From the NCBI GenBank assembly GCA_018697195.1, contig CM031869.1, positions 13,633,431 through 13,697,430 of the forward strand: DNA of 64,000 nt. Reading direction: 5' to 3'. The stretch comes from Certhia americana. Lineage: Eukaryota > Chordata > Aves > Passeriformes > Certhiidae. This document shows, piece after piece, positions 1-12,569 of the stretch (positions are counted from its first letter, which is position 1; each line of letters opens with the position of its first letter). The notes under the pieces were generated by a model. That model ran no database searches. It was given only the letters and a program-made list of their open reading frames with translations, and was not told where the DNA came from. Both the position numbers and the translations under genes were made by a program.

Positions 1-40
1 GAAGGGAAGGGAAGGGAAGGGAAGGGAAGGGAAGGGAAGG
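1..40. repeat. (GAAGG)n microsatellite
   Basis: Eight uninterrupted copies of the pentamer GAAGG, all purine on the + strand. The window begins inside the array, so its true length is unknown. A moderately GC-rich, unassigned stretch follows to about position 260. Confidence 0.95.
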
Positions 41-259
41 GGCCGGGCCAAGCCCTGAGGTGCAGCAGCACAAGGGTTCACCTGTTCCTCGTGGCACTCC
101 AGCAGAAAACAGCTGTCCCTGCCTGGGTGGAGACAGAGCTGCTGCTGCCCAGGCTCACAGAGGAGCCCTGGGGATGAGCACAGGACAGAGCCCAGCTCAG
201 CACGAGCCCTTGTGGCTCTGGGCCCTCTCCTTTGTGGCCCTGTGGCACCCTGTCCGTGA

Positions 260-2778
260 TAATGAGATAGAATGGACATCTCGGATTTGGCCTCTTTTAA
301 CAGGGTTAGATGTTGGGGCTTTGGAGTCAATCTTTGACACATGTCACAGCTGTTAAGGTAGGTATTAATACAAAATAATACATTTGTATAGTGTTCAACT
401 TTCCTGGAGCTGTCTATCAGAAAGTTCTGAAGTGGATTTCTTTAAAGACTCTCTGTCTCCTGAGGAAAAGGGGATAAGGCAGTGTGTCCCTGGACAGGAT
501 CTATGACTCATTATGTCAATCAAATTCCACTTCAGAGGGGAATAAAGAGATTTGTATCTCAAAGCTGTGCATAACGACTTCTTGGCTTTTCATTTCATAT
601 TTATGAGCGGTTTACTTTGAAGTGTTTATCAGGCAATACGCAGAAACATGAGAGAGCATTGCCTGAAACCATGTTCAAGTGTCTAATCTGTTAAATGCTT
701 GCTGAGCAGGCTAGTTCATCAGTGCATGCAATGTGAAAAAGAGAGGAAAAAAATAAACTTTCTGGGGTTTTGAGGCAGAATCTTTATATTAACAATATAA
801 AAAGGATTAATAATGCCAAGCATTTTGAAATAAATGTAATATATGAAACTTACAAAAGTTGGTTATGTTCTGTGTTAAGTAGATAAATAGCTCTTTGCTT
901 GAAAGGAACCTTGACAGTACTTAATACCAAAACTATACAGTGCCACATCTGCTCTTAAGATGGGAGTATACAGTATCCACAGGATTCTCACTGCTAATTT
1001 TGAAGGCTTGAGGCATTCATAAGAGCAGGCTGGTTCCTTTTTACCCTCTAAAAAGGGCATTTCCTGATAACAGCAATGTTAAAAGCTGATCTAAAAACCA
1101 AAAAAAAATCAATGGCATTAGTCTGCAATGGAAACAATTTTGAGCAGTATTACCCATTTGCTGTGTGCTGTGCTTGCAGTGGGACTCTGAAGAGGCAAGT
1201 ATTGTTAAACAGGCCAAACCATAATTTTACCATAATTTTTTAACCATAAGTTTAGGTAAAATGGAAACCAAATGGCAATGTTTTCTCATTTTCCTTTAGT
1301 TCCAGTGGGTTAGTTAGGAGAGCCCATATGCCTTGTGGTGTTTGTTCCAGTCTCTTGTGCACGAGTTTTCTGCTACCAGTGTTTTTAAGTCAGGCTTTAC
1401 TAATTCTGGCTGGATGTGACTGGTCCAGGGAACCCTGTGAGGTGGAGGCACAGCCACTGCAGCCCCAGCCTGCAAACCCCCTCAGCAGTTCTGATGTGCA
1501 CATGGGCAGGGCAGTGTTTACCTGGGTGAGCCTGTGCTCTGTGCTTTCTGTGCATGTTATCCTGCATTTAATTTGGAAAACAACTTCACTTCCAAGCTCA
1601 TTTTCAAACATGTTCTTACGTATAAGTAATAGTAAGAAGGATCAACAGGAGTACCACTAGTTCAGTGCTTGATTTTTGCCAAAAATCCCTTAAATTAAAG
1701 AAGTACCTTTTCCCCTTACAGACAACATATTTGAATGATTTGATTTGTGAGTTCCTGCTTTGGACTTCTTAAAGTTATCCCTAAAATAATTTGGAGGACC
1801 ACAGCTAATCTCAACTATACACTTCTGGTTATTTTAGCTAGGTCTGAAGTCCTTGGAAACTTTTGGATTGCTCACATTTTTGGATGGAGGCTTCTCTCCT
1901 CAGGCTTTCCTGTTCAAGGATGAAATGGTTCTCCCCTTGATTCTATATCCATTCACATTGTTCACCAAATTCCCAGTTTAAAATGCACAAACACATAAAC
2001 AAAAAACCCTATGCAAAAAAAAAAAGACCCCAAAACCCTATAAAACTTATTCCATGTTCATTTCCCATAACAGAAGTAAGTTGTAGAAGAACTTAAATCC
2101 AAGGGCAGTTTTGTGACATGTGTGCCTGTTCTCTGTTCTGAAGTCTTTAAAGAGATAACAAAAAAGAAAATAGAAGAAGCAAATGCCTTTGAGAACCACA
2201 AATCTGAAATTTAAATAGAGGTGCTGGCAAGCTTTAATATGCTCAGCCAAATCAGAGTTCATCAGTCTGAAAGCGATGGATAAATCTGAGTATCCAGAAC
2301 CTGTCATGGTGGCTTAAGCCACCTGAAGCCACTGGCCAGCTTAGCTCCTGCGCCTTATCACACTGGTAATTAAGAACACAATTTTTTCTGATAAGACTGA
2401 CTGCAAGGCCACAGGCAAGAGACATCTAACAGTACCAGGCAGTGCTGCTGTCAGTACTCACCTCATGGGTGAAGAGTCTGGGAGCAGAATGGACAAACTC
2501 TCATCCAAGGCACCCTGTAAGCAGCAGAGAGGAGAGGGTTTCATCCATCCCTATTCTCCAGTGCTGTCCTTACATACTCCACTCCCTTTCAAAGATTTTA
2601 GATTCAGAACTGCTCGTGATTCCCATATAACCAAAAGGTATGATGTGAACTGGCCTAAAATGCTTCTTGCAAAATGTTGGTAAGCTGAAAAGTGTGAACT
2701 AGGGGGATTAATAAATAATCCAATCTAATCTCTCTCTTGCTAAATCCGAAGAGTTCCATAATTGGAGTCTGAAAACTC
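260..2778. other. intronic sequence, no recognised element
   Basis: Mostly AT-rich unique sequence. A GC-richer patch at about 1320-1530 gives overlapping short frames on both strands, without protein similarity I can recognise. An A/C-rich low-complexity tract lies at about 1990-2042. No gene or mobile element is supported. Confidence 0.6.
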
Positions 2779-2819
2779 AAAAATAATAATAATGATGATG
2801 ATAAAAAAAAATAATAATG
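2779..2819. repeat. (AAT)n/(ATG)n trinucleotide microsatellite
   Basis: A short compound array of AAT and ATG trinucleotides interrupted by a run of A. It looks like an ordinary intronic microsatellite. Confidence 0.85.
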
Positions 2820-5260
2820 TAATCGTGTGATGCCTAGGCATACTTGACCTTTATCAGTGAGATGTGAATTTATCATTTCACCTGATCTGCAAGGCACTTA
2901 TGAAGCAAGTAAAGGCACTTAGCAATTGAGATGACGTGTGTGTTAAAAATAGTCAGATAACACAGCCTGCACAGTAACTCTCTGTCAAACCAACTTAATT
3001 TTGGTCTGATTTTGTAGTATTTGTTGTATTATCTCTTAAAAATAATGCCTCTCAAAGATTTTGGGGTTAGGCTGAATTTTTTTTTTTTTAATGCAGAACT
3101 AAGTGACAGACAAGTGCATTTTTTGGTTTTTTTTTCAAATTGCAGCTGGTTTTTGTGTAGAATATTTGATCTAGTGGGGGAAAATAATTCTTTTTAAAGT
3201 CAGTTTTTTGAAAATCAGGGTCAACATTTTCCCATGCATAAAAGATTATTTGACAAAATTGTTGTTCTAATTGAGATACCTTGATAATTCCTCTTCAGGG
3301 GATCGCAGGCTGCCACCTGTTAATGCAAACTGATGGTAGGAGCTTGACTCACTCTTTGGCACACTTGCATGTCCCTCTATTATTAACCAATAAAGTCAGT
3401 GCTGGCAGTCCTTCAAGTCTTACACAAAGGTGAGAGGGAAAGGGCAACAGAAGTGCAACAACTGGCCCTATTGTTCCAACGGAGTTATATAGAACAAAGA
3501 TGTAGTTTTAAACAGCAGAAAGTTTGAATAATCAGAATCTATAACCTGTTTATTAGCACATAACACAAATCTTCACTGTTCACTGAAAAAGGGAAAAGTA
3601 GTCTGAATTAGAGCACTGCTGCTGAAATTCTAAACCACTGGAAGAGAGAGATGAAATGGAGAAGCAGAAGCAGTTTACATTAAGCTAAGGGAGTTGTGCT
3701 GAGGTGGGAAGAGAACCTTGGAATAGCCCATGCCTGCCAGCACCACTGCTGAGTGCAGCAGGCTGAAACCTTGCTGGGTGGGTACACAGGGACCAGGAAA
3801 ACCAAATCAAATAGCAGTGTATTGTGGAAAACACCCCAAGGTAGGGAAGGAAAAGAGGTGTATGTGAGGAGATGATAGCTCCTCCTCACAGCTCCTCAGA
3901 TGCCTGGCACCACCAGTGAGCTCCAGCAGCGGAGCTGATGGCTCTGCAGTGCTGTAGCTGTAGCTCTGCAGCTGCTGGATGTGCCAGCAAGGCAGATCAC
4001 TGTGTTTGTGTGCTTGGGATTGGATGTGCAGTGTGGAAACAATAGTCATTGGTAGAATGACAGAAATTCTGTGTTAAGGGTGTGTATTTCATCTGTAACA
4101 AAGTTCAGGACCAGTCGTCATCTGGATTGGTGCCAGCTGATCCATTCATAATGCCACAACTGACTGGCTGATGAAAATAACTAATTATTTAGCTAGGATT
4201 AAAAGTGAAAAGCTCAAAGCAGTTTATAATTCAGTCAAATAAATACAGATGTTTCCTGATCTCCTCATATAATGAAGGCAATTGGTGAATAAAAGAAAAT
4301 GTGGTTGTTTGTAGGTAAACTTCTCAAAGAGCTTCATCTATTTCCCTTGATACCTGATTATAAGATATGTGTCTTTTAATACAAAATGATAGTGCTCAAA
4401 TGATTTTGACTTCATTATTCTCCAAGTTTGGCATTAATTTTATGTGGATTTTTTATGTGACTTTTTCAATTGATGCAGTTCTCAGTTTAAAATGTTTCAT
4501 TTATTTGGGGACCTCTTCATTCTAGGCTCAGAATTATTTTCCAGTCCTTAAAGTCATTCATATTGGTTTACTGATGGTAGGATTCCTAGTAGGATTAGAA
4601 ATGCAGAGTTAAAGGCTGGCATATCTGTCTTTTCTGAAACCTGTTAGGAGCAACATCATTCAGAATATAAACACAAGTTCTCAGCCAAATAATGGTTTAA
4701 ACTTTTTATTCCACTGTACAGGTTACATTTTACATTACCATTATTTCTAAGTGACATGGTATTTACAGTGAAGAAGCACCTTGTGACTAAAGAGCTGACA
4801 GCTGCTAGTGCTCAGAAATCTTTATATGTGCCTGGGGACCTTCATAAAATATAGAGTATCCGTGTTCCTAGCTTGTGAAGCAAGGTATAGAGAAACAATT
4901 AAGGTTTTGTCTGTGTTGACAGCTGATTCAGGTTTTTTGAGAGTTCCCAATTAAACAGTTATGGAAGTATGAAAGCTTATTACCAGTGACTTCTGCTGTT
5001 TCTTGAGAGCACAGTTTATTTATCAAGTCATGAACAGTGGGGGGTTTTTTGTCACTTTTTAAACCTTGATTTAAGAGTATAAAAATAAGAAAAAAATAAG
5101 AAAAAGGCTTTTCATTAATTCAGCAAAGTATCAACAGCTCATTTACCCACTGGTTGTTTACTACAGATTTTTTTAGAGCTTTTTCTTAATAATTGAACTC
5201 ATTTTAGAGTATCAATTAAGATAAACAGCTATACAGTGATTTTATCAGAAAAGTACTTTA
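2820..5260. other. intronic sequence, possible conserved patches
   Basis: AT-rich unique sequence with T-runs at about 3080-3135. The blocks at about 3295-3400 and 4125-4260 have little simple sequence and contain TAAT-type homeodomain cores. They read like conserved non-coding DNA, but that is only an impression. No gene was found. Confidence 0.4.
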
Positions 5261-5328
5261 TGTGTGTGTGTATATATATATAGAGAGAGAGAGAGAGACA
5301 GAGAGACAGAGAGACAGAGAGAGAGAGT
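5261..5328. repeat. compound microsatellite (TG)n(TA)n(GA)n
   Basis: Five TG units run directly into five TA units and then into a GA/GACA tract. The change of unit without spacers is typical of a compound microsatellite and is likely to be length-polymorphic. Confidence 0.95.
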
Positions 5329-6941
5329 GTCAGCTGGGAACCAAGGGGAACTCACTGTCCTTTTCTGACATAATTGAAAATACTTTAACAGGAGACCTAA
5401 ATCTTCTGAGCTAGACTAGAATGAAAATGACAGTTTTTACTGTGAAAACTGAAATTAAATTCTCTTGGACCATGGTGTAATTATTGTTCTACTTTGTGCC
5501 AAGTGAGCCTAAGTGTGTATTGCAACATGCATAGTCAATACAGATTCTAAATGATAGCTCTCCTCTATTGGATTGCGCTCCATTCTTTCCTGACATTGTC
5601 TTTAAATTTGATTACTCTTCCAAGTTTGCATATTCCATGAAGTTTCAGTTGTTATTCCTTCATAGAAAAATACTATGTTTGCGTGACAGGAGATAGTGTC
5701 AGGTGTTGAGTAGGTTGGTTAACATAAAAAAGCAAATGGAAAATAACTCTTTCTGTGTACTTTATGCTAGCTATCACTTTAAGTACACAGAAATTCCTGA
5801 TCTTTTCTTGTGTTTCTGTGATGGATTTTATTTAGAAATTCACTATCTCTTAAAAGGAAACAGGCATCTAACAAAATTATTCCACAGTTTGATCAATTTT
5901 GGGGCTGGGAATAGAAAATATGCATTCTAACTCTTTTTCATAAAATTCTGTTTAAAAAAAACAATTAAAAAAATGCCCAAAGAACCCCAAACACCACCTC
6001 CAAAACCCACTATTACTTTGATGGCATTTGGCCCAGAGCTGGGGAGTTTACAAGAATTTCATGATTTGCCATGAGGCTTCACATTCTTTTCTTTCTCTGC
6101 TGCTTGTAAAGGAAAAAGTAACAGGAACTGAATTTTAGTGTCTTAGTTGGTTTGTTTGGAGACTGGAAAGGGAGTATCTGACTGGTTCTGAGATGAATGC
6201 TGGAGAAAATCCCTCAAGTTGCCTTCAGTGACTGTTGTGTTGGTTACACCAAGGTATCTCCATGCTTTGAATGGGAGATTCCAAGTCTGGGAATCTTCCC
6301 CCTCTTTGTCTGTGCATCTCTGCTGAAATACAACAGATTTACTGGAGTCTGAGTGCAGAGGTGCTGGAAGTTCTCAGGTGTGCCCAGGAGCTGCTGCCAG
6401 CCCACGAGGTCAGCTCTGAGCAGGGCTTTGCCAGTGTTCTGCTGCCACACAGAGAACAACAGGGGAGGCTCAGCCTGGAATTTTCTTTCTGTTGGCAGTT
6501 AATCAGCAAGCAGGAGGAGGAGAAGTGTGCCCAGGGAGAGCACAGAAGGGTGAAGCACAGAGGAGATCAGAGCAATTGCTTATAGAATCAAATACATCTG
6601 TCTCCTTCAGCTTTGAGAATGGACAGCTGGTAGGAATAACACATCCCTTTGTAATAAAGGAGGCTGTACTCCTTTTACCATTCCTTAGAGCCTGGAAAAG
6701 TTGGAAGGGTTGGCTAAGTAAGTCAAGTGTTAGCCTGGAGATTTGGATTTCAATGTGGGCTGTATGGGGCAGATAATAAATAGTCACGTTTGCTACCTAG
6801 CTCCATCCTCTTTCCTTCTCAAATCTGATTTAGTCTTTAATCCACATCAGCACTTGAGGAGAAAGCCATAGATGTATACTTTTCCCTAAGCCAGCATATC
6901 ATCAAAGTCAGGTTCATCACCATAAGGTGATGCCAGAAATA
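5329..6941. other. intronic sequence, no recognised element
   Basis: Unique AT-rich sequence with an A/C-rich low-complexity tract at about 5953-6010. A GC-richer patch at about 6340-6560 produces overlapping frames of 71 to 104 codons on both strands. None resembles a known protein, and I treat them as chance. Confidence 0.6.
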
Positions 6942-7071
6942 TGCTGGTGGGATAGAGTGGAAAAGGCCCTGACTCTGTGAAAGAACTGCCCAGCAATAAC
7001 TGGACCCTCACAGCCCCATACCAGCTGCAGGGAAGAAAATCAGCTCTATCCCAGCCAAAAGCAGCCCAGCA
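6942..7071 (-). mobile_element. ERVL-type LTR fragment (antisense)
   Basis: Read on the minus strand, the segment starts at 7071 with TG. It then follows the widespread avian ERVL-type LTR whose 5' end reads like GGCTGGGATAGAGTTAATTT and continues through a TGGTATGGGGCTGTG block and an AAGGCC block. The copy is diverged, has an internal deletion, and stops after about 130 bp of what is normally a several-hundred-bp LTR. It is an old, non-functional remnant. The family call is by eye. Confidence 0.6.
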
Positions 7072-8784
7072 TGGGCATCTCAGAGTCAGAAAGGAGCAAG
7101 GCAGGTTATAAAATACTAATAAAGAATTTTTCTATCATTGATAAGAGAAGCTAGGAAATAAACTTTACATTCAAACCACGCATTGCAACATGCACAAATA
7201 TTTCTGTTTGCTACTCAGTTCACTGCAGAAGGGACCAAAGCAGACTGAATTTATAAAGAATTGAGCAAAATTAAGTGTGCAACAGAGATTTTTAGAGAGA
7301 CCTCTTCCAGAGATTAGATCAAAATTGTGGTGCTCCTGCCAGCAAAATCATTATAGCTCTGAACACAACAAAAACTAGAGAAAGGATGGAGTGTCTTAAA
7401 AAGATATAATTTTGTTATTCTTATTTTCTGTAATTGATTGTAGTAGCAAAGACTGTGAGTGATATTTATCCTTTTGATTTTAGACTTAGCCCAGTCTTGA
7501 ACTTGATGTCATGTTGAAGGCAAATTTATCTTATCTGTGCATTACTGGTTTCAGAGATCTTCCTCTGAGGCATCTTGTAGTGATCACAGCTGGATTAGAT
7601 TAATCTTCAGAAGGGCAATTCATGCAGTTTGTGATCACCCAAATGAGACCTTTGCCTAGGGGTTAGGCGAAAGCAACCTTTGCTTAAATGGTGGTGCTTT
7701 CTAGGCTTAGCAGAGATAATGAGTACAGTAGTACATCATTGAATTCAATGCACTGTTAGTAAGTGTTTATATCCTAAATAACTGAAACACTAAATTTCTG
7801 TACAAGGAAGTGCACTAAAGAGATAATAGAAGTAATGTCCTCATTTAAAGGAAAACATCTATTCTATTGAGAGACTATTCACAGCGTGTGGGTTATGGGC
7901 AATGATGATCAAGTACATAACATTATATTACACTGATAAACTGGAATACTGCTGGTCTGGTTTTGTGTGAGAGATTATGTGCACCTTAAGGGAGCAGCTG
8001 GGTTTAACTGCCTTCCTTTAATGAAAATCATCTAGTGATTTCTGCAGGAGGGGATGAAGGGGCTGAGGATGGAGACCGCTAAGCTCTGTTTCATGTGAAA
8101 AAGCAAGAACCTTGTGACTTTCTATTTTTGGTGCTGTGTTCTTCAAGGGAAAAAAGTTTCTTTCTTTTCCACCAATAAGGATTGGATGTTATCTATCTCT
8201 TTTCTCTTAGTGTCACCAGCAAGGTAGTAGATGCTACAAGAATCTGAAAAAAAAGCTTTCAGTGTGCGAGAATGGATTCTGCCTGCACATTACAGTGCTG
8301 TTTTGCTAGTGACATTTCAGGAAGGGGCAGTTCAGTTCCTCTCAGGTCCCTGCAAGCCCCAGGTGTAGGGGGTGCTCTCTCACACTGTTAGAAGCCCCTC
8401 TTGCCTGCCTGCTGTGCTGGAAGTGCTGTTTGGTCTGTGGGCACACAGCAGAGCAGTCTGACTGGCATGGGCATGGTGAGCAGTGGCACTGCTGCCCTGC
8501 TGCCCTGCTGCCCTCATTTGTCCCCTACAACATCTGTCTATGCCTGAGCTCCCAATATCACTCAGAGCTATAAGGATGATGCTCCTGGAAGGAGACACCA
8601 AACCTTAACCCCAGGCCAGGCTGTGCCTGTGTCTCCTCTCTCCAGTTCATAAGGGCTATAGTTTGTGCTGGCACTGGGGCAAGGAGGGCTGAGTTGCTCT
8701 TGCTGAACTTTGTCATCAGGATTCCACATGGAGCATTCTGGCGGGCTGAGTGGATATGAAACGACTGTGGTATTTTCTCATCTC
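7072..8784. other. intronic sequence, no recognised element
   Basis: AT-rich unique sequence. At about 8495-8516 there is a short 8-bp tandem repeat (about three copies of a CTGCCCTG-type unit), in a GC-richer patch that continues into the CR1. No gene is supported. Confidence 0.55.
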
Positions 8785-9264
8785 TTGTGAGACTATACTT
8801 CATCTGCAAAGTTATCGAGTGCCCGAAGGAAGGCAGCCAGGATGGGGAAGGGCTTTGAGGGGAAGCTGCTGAGGGCACTTGTTCTGTACAACTGGAGAAG
8901 AAGAGATGAGGAGAGACCTCATTCCACATACAGCAGGGTACAGAAGAGCCCCTTTCTTGTGAGGGGAAGAGGAAGGGTAGCCATTGATCTCTTCTCTCTG
9001 GTGACCAGTGACAGGACCTGAGGGAATGGCCTGAAGTTGTGTCAGGGGAGGTTTAGGTTGGATATTAGAAAAAGATTTTTCCCCCAGGGAATGGTTGGGC
9101 ACTGGAACAGGCTCCCCAGGGAAGAGGGCACAGCACCAGCCTGACAGAGCTCAAGAGGTGTTTGGACAATGCTGTCAGTCACAGGGTGTGATGGTTGGGC
9201 TGTGCTGTGCAGGGCCAGGAGTCAGACTCAATGATTCCCCTTCCAACTCAGCTTATTCTGTGAA
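8785..9264 (+). mobile_element. CR1 LINE, 5'-truncated 3' end
   Basis: The segment follows the avian CR1 3' region in order. There is a block around GAGGAGAGACCTCATT, a stretch reading GGTTTAGGTTGGATATTAG, and then a GGGCACTGGAACAGGCT block. It closes with a CTCAATGATTCCCCTTCCAA-like end and a single ATTCTGTG at 9255-9262, the unit of the CR1 terminal microsatellite. CR1 is the main avian non-LTR retrotransposon, and short 5'-truncated copies are usual. No reverse transcriptase frame survives. The element is in sense orientation to TENM2. Its 5' limit is uncertain: the match is clear from about 8880 and weaker before that. Confidence 0.85.
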
Positions 9265-12241
9265 TTACTGGACAAATTATTTCTTTGCATCCAGATTTTA
9301 TTTATTTTCTATGTGAATATACAAAGTTGGCTACTGATGGCATTAATACCTTAATGTGCAATAATGGCTGAGTAAATGAGAGAAGAATATGTTAGTGGAA
9401 GCAGTTCATATGTCATCCTGGACATGTTGGCAGTTTTATTTTAGGAAAACAAGGCAAGTAGGAGAACATGGTTCAGAATAAGAAAAAGTGTATCTAGAGT
9501 ATATAACTGCAGTATTTCCATCTTCCTTTCCTCAGATTTTACAGTAAATTAAGGGCTATGAAGGTATCAGAAATTTTAGAAATATATTTCTATATTTTTT
9601 GGATGTAAAATGTGTATCTGAAAACCTCTTTAATATACTTATGTATGTAGATGTGAAAAAATGATTATTCAAGGACAAATTGTTCTGCCCATATATGCTG
9701 CCTTACAGAAAAGATTCAAATAATATTTTGCAGAAGCAAATGCCAAAAGTTAGTATATAAAACTAATTCAAAATCTACCAGCAAAGAACATGTCTTTACT
9801 AGACAGGGATATTTCTAGAATATTTCATGTCTACCATCAGGTCATAAGACTATAAAGGGATTTCTGAGAAGCAGCATAGAAAATTGTTCCCAGAGGTTCA
9901 GGTGCTGATTCCATTTGTGCTCTTGATGTGATCCACTTCTCAATTTTTAAAAATTTGGTCAGTTACTAGAAAATGCCAAGTTCCCAGATAATGAAACTCA
10001 AATGAGTGAATGAGTTTTCTGAATAGTGTATTTCAGTGCCTGTACCACTTTACTCCAACTAAGTAAGAACAGGATGCTAATCAAAGTTAAATCATCTGGG
10101 CTTGTAAGGGCTGTTAAAATCCACAGAATATCATCAAAATGTTTTACGGTGTATGTACAACAGCTTAATTAAGCTAATATATTCATAATTTGTGTGTATT
10201 TGTAGACATGCCACCAGCAAACAAGAAAATTTGAAAAACTTCATTTTCATGATGAGTTTAGTAACTTTAATGTGTATCTAATATCAACATGTGCTCTACC
10301 TGGGGTGGGCTACTATGATTCAGTTCAGTCCCTTTTTTATATTTATTTTGGTTTGATTTAGACCTTTTTATTAATAAGTCTAAGGTTAGTTTGCTAATAA
10401 GGCTGAAGCAAAACTCTAATCAATCAAACTGTTTTTGTTAACTGTCTTCTACTGAAATTGCACATGATTAAAATTTACATTTTCCTTAAAAGTAGCTTTA
10501 TCTATCATGCTAGAACTCTTCACTTATTACGAGAAAAAAAAAAAAAAAAGAAACAAGCAAAAAATATCTAGACTGAAGTTCACTTGAGAAGCTCATTTTT
10601 AGTACTGTTGAGTTCTCTGCTTTTGACTAAACCACTAAATTTCTGATTACTCCATTAAATATTAGAAGGAAGGTAAAATATGCTTCTAACTAGAAGAGTT
10701 TGGGTTAATTTGGCGTTGATGAAAGTGAGCTGGCTTTTTTAATGTCAGCCTTTTTATATCCTTTTTACACACTGGCACTGAATGCTCCATCCCTTGAGGA
10801 GCACTGTCTGGTGAGAATTGGTCTCACCACGGGGCTCTTTGACCTCCAGGTGACAAAGCCTGGTCAGTGCTGGCTGAGGACACACATCAGGCTTCCAGAA
10901 GAAATCCACCCCCTTCTTTCAGCTGATGAGCTTCAGGAATAAATGTAAACTGGGCCCCAGTTCTACATTTTATGTGTGTGCATACACCCTTGATCCAAAA
11001 TGTGCTTTGGCAGTTAGATGTGAGATACAGGAAAGGGAACCAGATAGATTTGGGACTCTCTGAGCTTTCCTGGCTAATCTGAGAAAGAAGTTCAAATACT
11101 AGATTTTATTTTTTTTTTTTTATCTTCTTTATTAATAGAAGACATTTATTTGTGTGTTTTATTTAGTGTATGAACTTTCATTGGTTAGCTTCATTCTGAC
11201 AAATACATAGAGGAAGAGGAGAAAATAGAAACAGCTTTTGGACAAAATAAAATTATTGTTTTAGAAACACAGACCACAGATCTGGTTTCCCTGTGAATTA
11301 AGAAATTAGTTAAATAATTGGCAGTTATATTGCCAGCAACTTCAGTCTGTTTTTTGGTTTTGGCCCAATGTAATGAAGCTCAAATTACTTTGCTTTTCAA
11401 AATCTTTGAAAGCCTTAGAGGCCAGTGAATATTTCCTTTTATTTTTTTACTGCCCTGTTCATTACTGTAGGAAACAAGTACATAAGCAGAAATCAGGTAG
11501 CAACTCTGGGCTTTCTGAGAACCCTGGGGGACTCTGTGCTTTAAAAATGTATAAGATTTTGTCCACTGAGTCGTTATTAACTGCTAAAGGTCACATGTTT
11601 TGACATTGTCTCAGAAAGTTTTTCCTTTAAACCAAATGACCTCCTGATTTTGGTATTGATGCATTCTTTCTTCTGGAATATGGGGGGGGAAAGAAAACAG
11701 TTACAAGGTAAAGACTATCTTGGTTTTTGTAGCAGATATTAAATTACCAGTTACACCAAATGTAAATATAAAAGTAGTAACAAAGTTCCATGTTACCTCA
11801 CTGATGGATTGGCATTCTTTCACTGTCTCTGTAATAGATATGTAAATGTGAAAATGAGATTCATTAAAAAAAAATTCTCTTTGTGAGTAATCAAATGCAT
11901 AACTACCAAGCTCATGCTCTGTCCTACAAATATGAGGTTATGTACACACTAAAGCAGGTCAGGTCATTAGCACTTGTCATGAGGTTTATGTTAATCACAC
12001 ACCTAAGTGATTAATTATTTGGGGCCAAAAGAGTAGCCTAAAATTTAGAGACCTTTCCTACCTTTGTTTTGTATATTTCATCCATTTTAGATACATTCAG
12101 TATTTTCAAGGTTAAGTCTTGCTAGATCAGTGCACCAGAGATGTCTGTAAGTAATTCATTGGCATACAGCAGAACTGAGCAAAAATTAAAAACGTCTGAA
12201 ATTTTCAAGCTGAAAAGAAATCCCTTAGCTTTTAAAATTAA
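9265..12241. other. intronic sequence approaching the exon
   Basis: AT-rich unique sequence with a poly(A) run at 10534-10549 and a poly(T) run at about 11108-11121. The block at about 11945-12020 contains a T-box-like TCACACACCT core and TTAATTATT homeodomain cores. It could be a regulatory element close to the exon. No second exon is seen. Confidence 0.45.
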
Positions 12242-12287
12242 TCTTTTTTTGTTTTTCTTTTTTTTGTATTTTTCCTTGTTCTTCTAG
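12242..12287 (+). promoter_or_regulatory. TENM2: 3' splice site with long polypyrimidine tract
   Basis: A nearly uninterrupted T-rich tract with few purines ends in TTCTTCTAG at 12279-12287, immediately before the coding frame opens. A possible branch point is in the AAATTAATC stretch at about 12235-12243. The site is strong and decides the exon start. Confidence 0.88.
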
Positions 12288-12563
12288 GAACAAACTTCAC
12301 CCTTGCAGAGCTGGGGATCTGCGAGCCCTCTCCCCACCGGAGCGGGTACTGCTCGGACATCGGGATTCTGCACCAGGGCTATTCCCTGAGCACGGGCTCC
12401 GACGCCGACTCGGACACGGAGGGAGGCATGTCCCCGGAGCATGCCATCAGGCTGTGGGGCAGAGGCATCAAATCCAGGAGGAGCTCGGGCCTGTCCAGCC
12501 GGGAGAACTCGGCTCTCACGCTCACCGACTCCGACAACGAGAATAAGTCAGACGAGGAGAACG
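12288..12563 (+). CDS. TENM2: Teneurin-2 internal coding exon (intracellular domain)
   Basis: Teneurins are large type II transmembrane proteins that act in neuronal recognition and synapse organisation, in part through trans-synaptic binding to latrophilins. This exon encodes part of the N-terminal cytoplasmic domain. After two bases completing a split Gly codon, 91 residues follow: [14 protein letters not shown] near the start, an acidic [10 protein letters not shown] segment (residues 37-46), [13 protein letters not shown] (47-59), a basic/serine patch [14 protein letters not shown] (61-74) and [16 protein letters not shown] (76-91). It ends with one base of another Gly codon.

It matches teneurin-2 rather than the paralogues: teneurin-3 has NFTLRQLGVCEP and teneurin-4 NFTLRELGLGE at the corresponding start, as I remember them. 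Length is 276 bp, phase 1 at both ends, with no frameshift or stop. RRSS could be a basophilic kinase site (inference). The exon is unusually CpG-rich for its surroundings. All other coding exons lie outside the window. Confidence 0.95.
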
Positions 12564-12569
12564 GTAAGG
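12561..12569 (+). promoter_or_regulatory. TENM2: 5' splice site ACG|GTAAGG
   Basis: The coding frame ends with one base of a Gly codon at 12563 and is followed by GTAAGG, a good U1 match. Reading through instead would give unrelated residues and then a stop, so the donor sets the exon end. Confidence 0.9.

Larger units (their letters stand above)
1..12287 (+). other. TENM2: TENM2 intron, 3' portion (upstream of the exon)
   Basis: This is the end of the intron that precedes the recognised TENM2 exon. Its 5' end lies outside the window. I found no sequence matching the preceding teneurin-2 coding exon, which in the family encodes the residues before the NFTLAELG motif. The open frames here are short, many lack an ATG and none resembles a known protein. 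Separately listed contents are a (GAAGG)n array, A/T microsatellites, an ERVL-type LTR fragment and a CR1 copy. The intron assignment is inferred from the exon boundary at 12288. Confidence 0.85.
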
